Assembly (NCBI GenBank): GCA_030747885.1
Contig: JASLJW010000164.1
Span: forward strand, 1 to 19,344
From: Candidatus Thalassarchaeaceae archaeon
GTDB lineage: Archaea; Thermoplasmatota; Poseidoniia; Poseidoniales; Thalassarchaeaceae
DNA length: 19,344 bases
Reading direction: 5' to 3'
Made by a program: the position numbers and the translations under genes. Positions 15,586 to 19,344 of the stretch are shown here, piece by piece. The notes beneath the pieces were generated by a model. It ran no database searches, was not told the DNA's origin, and saw nothing but the letters and a program-made list of their open reading frames with translations. Each line of letters opens with the position of its first letter. Position 1 is the first letter of the stretch.

Positions 15586-17589
15586 TCATTCAATTAACAA
15601 GGTTCTACCACATCCTCCACAAGGGAGTCGAAGTGGTCTTTCATCAGAAGATATCGGGTTTGTTTGTTTACATATCGGGCAATCAATGACCGGTATTTTC
15701 CTGTCAGGTATGCCATCTAAGCCATCAATTATGTTTCTAGGTGAGATGAAGATTATCAGAAGTGCCATCACGAATATTCCAATGCCTGCACCCAATACTA
15801 TGGCCATTCTTATCCCAGTGGTGTAAAGGATGAGAAGAATAATTGAAGATAGGATTAACCAAAAAATCGAGGGCCCTCTTGAACGTGTTCTTGTACCCTT
15901 TACTGAAACCGTTCCAGTCAATAATAGGATGATTAAGACAAGGAAAAGGCCCGTCAATGGGCCATCTACGAATGACGTCGCAGGAGTGATTGTAACTCTA
16001 AAATCATCCATTCTCTCATCAGAGGTGAACGATACTCTCACATTTTCTGCTATACCTACGCGAAGGTGGTCAGCATCTATTTCTTCAGAGTATACATTCG
16101 AAATCCCTTGTAATGGATTCGTAGAAAGGCTTGCATCTAAACTGACTTCTGTCCAGTATGTCTTGGATTGTGAACGGACGAATGATTCGATGAACACGAA
16201 GGACCCTGATTCAAGAACTGTGCTAGAACGAATTTTGATGATAATTGGTTCTGGGCCAAACGAATTCTGATTTTGTAAATCGACATCAATATTTAGGGCA
16301 CCTTCAAGGTCAAATGGTTCTCCTCCAAGTATTGCGTTTGACTCAAGTGCTAGTCCACGATCTAGGAAATCTGCAAGGTCTCTTCCACTACCAGTTAGAT
16401 GATTGACCAATCGTTCTAATTCGGAGTCGTCTACTTCTCTATTGTTGTGTCCTTCTGACCCTACAATATCTCCCGAAACATCTAGTTCTCTCCACCAGGA
16501 TGTTGAATCGAGACTTTCATTTCCGATATTATCTAGCCCCCATCGAAGCCAAGTTGCAACTGCTCCTTCAATCTCTAGTGTACTTGTTCGTTCTAATCGA
16601 TTATCCACTTGATTCACATCAATTTGAACATGTAGGCTACTTCCTCCAGTTCTCACTGGTTCGCTAGATGGATACCACCCATCTCCGCCGCCTGAGGTGC
16701 CGTCTAGGATTAATTCATGACTGAGTTCTGACTGTATATTTACTCCGTCTTGGGGTTGAAGAGTTAGATTTAGAGTGTAGTTTCCAGATTCGAATCCGGA
16801 TGAGTCCCAGACATAGACTATTTCTACTCCATTTTCGATATTGCTAACATATGGGTTGCCTTGGATTACATTGCCCTGGATTTTTGCTGTAAGCGATTCA
16901 GTAGTTGCGAGTTCATCTGCATATGCTGAATGGAATCTTATTGGGAAGAAAACCTCGTTTCCATCTACATTGGGTTCCATCATTTCTATGTCGAGTAGAG
17001 GTGCATTCACCTGTATCCCTGCTGTTGATTCAGGCCCTCCCCAAGAGATCCACATTCCAGACTCATCATCTGGAGATGACCAAATGATTCCATTTTCAAG
17101 ATAAAAAGAGACACGTATCCTGTCCCCGCGATTAACATTGATTTGGTCTATGTCTACATCCATCTCATATGTTCCTCCTCTGCCAGCTGTTGTCGTGACT
17201 GAAGTTTCGAACATCTCTCCCCCGATTTCGATTTCTGTAGTCCAATTTCCTGCTGCTGCAGATGCTCCTTCTACACGATAGTCAATTGCATGTGTCCAAA
17301 CTCCATCTGGGATGGTGCCTCCAACCCCAATCTCTGATTCAAAGGAGTATAGTTTCACACGTGTGGCTGCGGCTTCAGGATTTACCTCATATTCAATCAA
17401 ATTGTTTACGGCGCTTTTGGAAGGGGTCATCGATCCAGTAGAATCTCCCCCCTCGCCTTCTATGAAAAATAATGTATGGTCAACAGATCTTGAATGCACA
17501 ATGCCTTGTTCACCTGAAACATCTTGCAAAGGCAGCATTGGGATTAACAAGATGAAAAGAACCGTTGTAACTAGTCTGGCTCGTTTCAT
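15586..17589 (-). CDS. Secreted beta-rich protein with three TM helices and C-terminal zinc ribbon
   Basis: A 667-residue envelope protein of unknown function. The signal peptide is at about 1-26 ('KRARLVTTVLFILLIPMLPL'). About 515 residues of Gly/Ser/Asp-rich extracellular beta-type sequence follow, including 'VWTHAIDYRVEGASAAAGNW' and 'GFESGNYTLNLTLQPQDG', which look like Ig-like sandwiches. Three membrane helices follow at about 545-564, 576-594 and 596-616. The last about 35 residues form a zinc ribbon with CPIC and CGGC knuckles (C-x2-C-x16-C-x2-C). Signal cleavage plus three helices puts the ribbon in the cytosol. A GAGGAG ribosome site lies 10 bases upstream of the ATG. It starts 45 bp after gltX ends and is probably co-transcribed with it. 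Its stop is 2 bp from that of the RecJ-like gene. The ribbon is probably a contact module between envelope and cytosol (inference). Confidence 0.8.
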   Translation of the reverse strand: MKRARLVTTVLFILLIPMLPLQDVSGEQGIVHSRSVDHTLFFIEGEGGDSTGSMTPSKSAVNNLIEYEVNPEAAATRVKLYSFESEIGVGGTIPDGVWTHAIDYRVEGASAAAGNWTTEIEIGGEMFETSVTTTAGRGGTYEMDVDIDQINVNRGDRIRVSFYLENGIIWSSPDDESGMWISWGGPESTAGIQVNAPLLDIEMMEPNVDGNEVFFPIRFHSAYADELATTESLTAKIQGNVIQGNPYVSNIENGVEIVYVWDSSGFESGNYTLNLTLQPQDGVNIQSELSHELILDGTSGGGDGWYPSSEPVRTGGSSLHVQIDVNQVDNRLERTSTLEIEGAVATWLRWGLDNIGNESLDSTSWWRELDVSGDIVGSEGHNNREVDDSELERLVNHLTGSGRDLADFLDRGLALESNAILGGEPFDLEGALNIDVDLQNQNSFGPEPIIIKIRSSTVLESGSFVFIESFVRSQSKTYWTEVSLDASLSTNPLQGISNVYSEEIDADHLRVGIAENVRVSFTSDERMDDFRVTITPATSFVDGPLTGLFLVLIILLLTGTVSVKGTRTRSRGPSIFWLILSSIILLILYTTGIRMAIVLGAGIGIFVMALLIIFISPRNIIDGLDGIPDRKIPVIDCPICKQTNPISSDERPLRLPCGGCGRTLLIE

Positions 17590-17634
17590 GTTCTTTCCAC
17601 TCCTCTTGAGCCCTTCAATCCCACGCAGTATTTT

Positions 17635-19344
17635 TCATTCATGTAGGTAGACTAGAACGATAACACCCTCTTCGTTTATTTCTGTGATTCGTGCGAACCC
17701 CACTCTTTCTAATTGCAAAACATCTCCTATCGAATAGTCTCCGATTTCTATCATGCCATCATTCTGAATGATATTGTCTCCTTCAGGGGAAAAAAGAATG
17801 GCGGGTTTGGAGTGATGTTCAAGTAACCAATGAATAATTGGTCTTCGATCAGTACGCTCGAATTCATTTGTAATCAGGGATTTTTCACTTAAACTAACAT
17901 TGGAGAATTCCTTCAGACGACATTCATTCTCAATATCCTCAGTCTGCAATATTATCACATCACCGTCTGAAGGAGCCGGCCAAATTCGACTCCCCATTTC
18001 TGGATCATCTGGATGCTTGGGAATTATTAGGGCATCATCTAGCCAAACTTCGTTCATTTTCAGTTCTAATTTTGATTGTTTTCCACCGATGAAAGAAATT
18101 CGTGGAGTCACTCTATCAATTACTTTTGAGTTATGCGATTCGATACTCTTCATTGATACAGAAATATCCTTCTGAGTTAATCCAAGTTCAATCCAAAATG
18201 ATTGTAATGCTTCAGGGTCAAATCCACGAGCACGTAAAGCAGATATTGTAGGGAGGCGAGGGTCATCCCATCCAGAGTATTTTCCAGCATTGATATCTGA
18301 TTTCATTCCACTAGTTGAGAACCCCCCGAATTCATGAACTTTCACTCGTCCCCAGTACATTGTTTGAGGGTAATCCCAACCTCTTGAAGCGTAAAGTAGA
18401 GTCTGTTTTCTAGTAGAATCCATTAGGTCCTTTCCTCGAATAATGTGTGTGACCCCTTGTAGATAATCTTCAATTGCAGATTGGTAATCCAATAATGGCC
18501 ACACACGGTATTCTGAACTAACCCTTGGATGAGGAGTGGTCTGGATTCTCAGAGCGGGCCAATCTCGAAGAGCTGGATTTGGTAGTAAGAGGTCAGTTTT
18601 GATTCGGACTACTGCTGCTCCATCCTCCCAACCTCCTATTGGATCATTCATCTTCTCCCATCTTTCTATATTCTCTGATGTTGCAATATTTCGACACGGA
18701 CATGCTTCTTTCGAATCTCTTAGAACCTTGAATTCTTCAGCAGAACATGTACAGACATAAGCATGCCCATTTTCGATATCCTCCCTTGCATGTTGCAGGT
18801 ATATGGGCATACGGTCGGATGCAATTACGATTCTATTTGGTTTTCCGCCAGTAAGCCATTCATATTCATCTTGAATTTGCTCATATGCCCAGATTTCAGG
18901 AGGTTTCCGCTTAGTATCTGTATCATCAAATCTTAGGATTACTTCCCCCTCATACATCTTCGCATATTCGCTATTGATGACTACTCCTCGACTATGCCCA
19001 AGGGTCATTGGTCCATTCGGATTAGGGGCGAATCGTAATACTATACCTCCATCGGTTTCGATGGGTTTGAGTCCTTCTCTTCGCTCCTTGATTCTTTTTT
19101 CTAACGCTTCAGGCGCTTCTTCAGATAATAATTCACGAATGTGGTCTAATCCTTGTTCGGTTGCAATTCTGTTTGCTTCATCTACTGCAGGCTGAATTTT
19201 TGAAACAAGTTCACGTGCGTGAGGCTTGAGTTCTGGATGTGCTCCGAAGATTCTTCCAAGTACTGATTTCATTTCGCCGGATCCTTCGTATTCCAGAGCA
19301 TTTTGAAGTGAGAATGTCCTGATTGCCTTCACAATTTCAGGTTG
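17635..19344 (-). CDS. gltX: Glutamyl-tRNA synthetase, archaeal type (5' partial)
   Basis: Class I enzyme charging tRNA-Glu. Many archaea use a related non-discriminating enzyme that also mischarges tRNA-Gln for GatDE. The frame is open to the window edge. A GTG at 19332 is possible, but the family usually has more residues before 'TFSLQNAL', so I treat the gene as cut. Numbering from that GTG, the nucleotide-binding core shows 'FAPNPNGPMTLGHSRG' (101-116, HIGH-type GHSR), 'LRFDDTD' (133-139), the cysteines 'CTC...CPC' (C194, C196, C211, C213), 'SSEYRVWPLLDYQSAIED' (272-289), 'HIIRGKDLMDS' (296-306) and 'GWDDPRLPTI' (354-363). The KMSKS-type loop reads STSGMKSDI (339-347), with Gly where archaeal enzymes commonly have Lys. 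The C-terminal beta-barrel anticodon-binding region follows ('LELKMNEVWLDDALIIPKHP'). The length of about 565 residues is full size. Confidence 0.95.
   Translation of the reverse strand, partial: QPEIVKAIRTFSLQNALEYEGSGEMKSVLGRIFGAHPELKPHARELVSKIQPAVDEANRIATEQGLDHIRELLSEEAPEALEKRIKERREGLKPIETDGGIVLRFAPNPNGPMTLGHSRGVVINSEYAKMYEGEVILRFDDTDTKRKPPEIWAYEQIQDEYEWLTGGKPNRIVIASDRMPIYLQHAREDIENGHAYVCTCSAEEFKVLRDSKEACPCRNIATSENIERWEKMNDPIGGWEDGAAVVRIKTDLLLPNPALRDWPALRIQTTPHPRVSSEYRVWPLLDYQSAIEDYLQGVTHIIRGKDLMDSTRKQTLLYASRGWDYPQTMYWGRVKVHEFGGFSTSGMKSDINAGKYSGWDDPRLPTISALRARGFDPEALQSFWIELGLTQKDISVSMKSIESHNSKVIDRVTPRISFIGGKQSKLELKMNEVWLDDALIIPKHPDDPEMGSRIWPAPSDGDVIILQTEDIENECRLKEFSNVSLSEKSLITNEFERTDRRPIIHWLLEHHSKPAILFSPEGDNIIQNDGMIEIGDYSIGDVLQLERVGFARITEINEEGVIVLVYLHE

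Noticed and set aside
1..19344. CRISPR array, IS element, tRNA or rRNA gene, integrase or attachment site
   Set aside because: No spaced direct repeats, transposase or integrase motifs, or clover-leaf candidates were seen. The intergenic gaps are nearly all too short to hold a tRNA.

Overview
The window reads as a gene-dense archaeal chromosome segment. The archaeal signs are an archaeosine synthase (ArcS), a long uS15 of the archaeal/eukaryotic type, an archaeal-type glutamyl-tRNA synthetase and a UPF0201/COG1325 protein. The moderate-to-low GC, the many large signal-peptide/beta-sandwich/C-terminal-TM surface proteins, and a 'GWSMEQ'-like tail motif together suggest a planktonic euryarchaeon of Marine Group II (Candidatus Poseidoniales). 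That placement is inference from the sequence; no marker-gene tree or search could be run. No mobile element, CRISPR array, tRNA, rRNA or clear sign of transfer was seen.

Layout, left to right. (1) 1-5043 (+): the 3' part of a giant surface-anchored protein with a cytosolic proline-rich/EF-hand tail, followed 9 bp later by a small helical protein of unknown function. (2) 5026-5382 (-): a small two-TM protein, convergent with the previous gene. (3) 5502-6527 (+): a fusion of pyroglutamyl peptidase I with a Nudix hydrolase. (4) 6524-7018 (-): a UPF0201/COG1325 RNA-binding-type protein, convergent with the fusion gene. (5) 7135-10322 (+): an apparent operon of an ExoA-like GT2 glycosyltransferase, a two-TM protein ending in a zinc ribbon, and DnaJ. 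(6) 10323-12314 (-): a secreted, membrane-anchored protein with PPC-like repeats. (7) 12379-15583 (+): an operon of arcS, rps15 (uS15) and a protein that looks like a catalytically dead, shortened RecJ/GAN/Cdc45 homologue. (8) 15586-19344 (-): gltX (cut by the window edge), then a secreted three-TM protein with a C-terminal zinc ribbon.

Two blocks concern translation (arcS tRNA modification with rps15, and gltX). The rest is mostly cell envelope. All four convergent gene junctions are almost seamless, from an 18-bp overlap to a 2-bp gap, so there is no room for independent terminators. No gene-free stretch exceeds about 120 bp.

The most interesting items are the DHH-motif-less RecJ/Cdc45-like protein after rps15, the pyroglutamyl peptidase-Nudix fusion, the palindrome in the rps15 leader flanked by two Shine-Dalgarno-like tracts, the giant surface protein with a cytosolic EF-hand, and two unrelated membrane proteins ending in cytosolic zinc ribbons.
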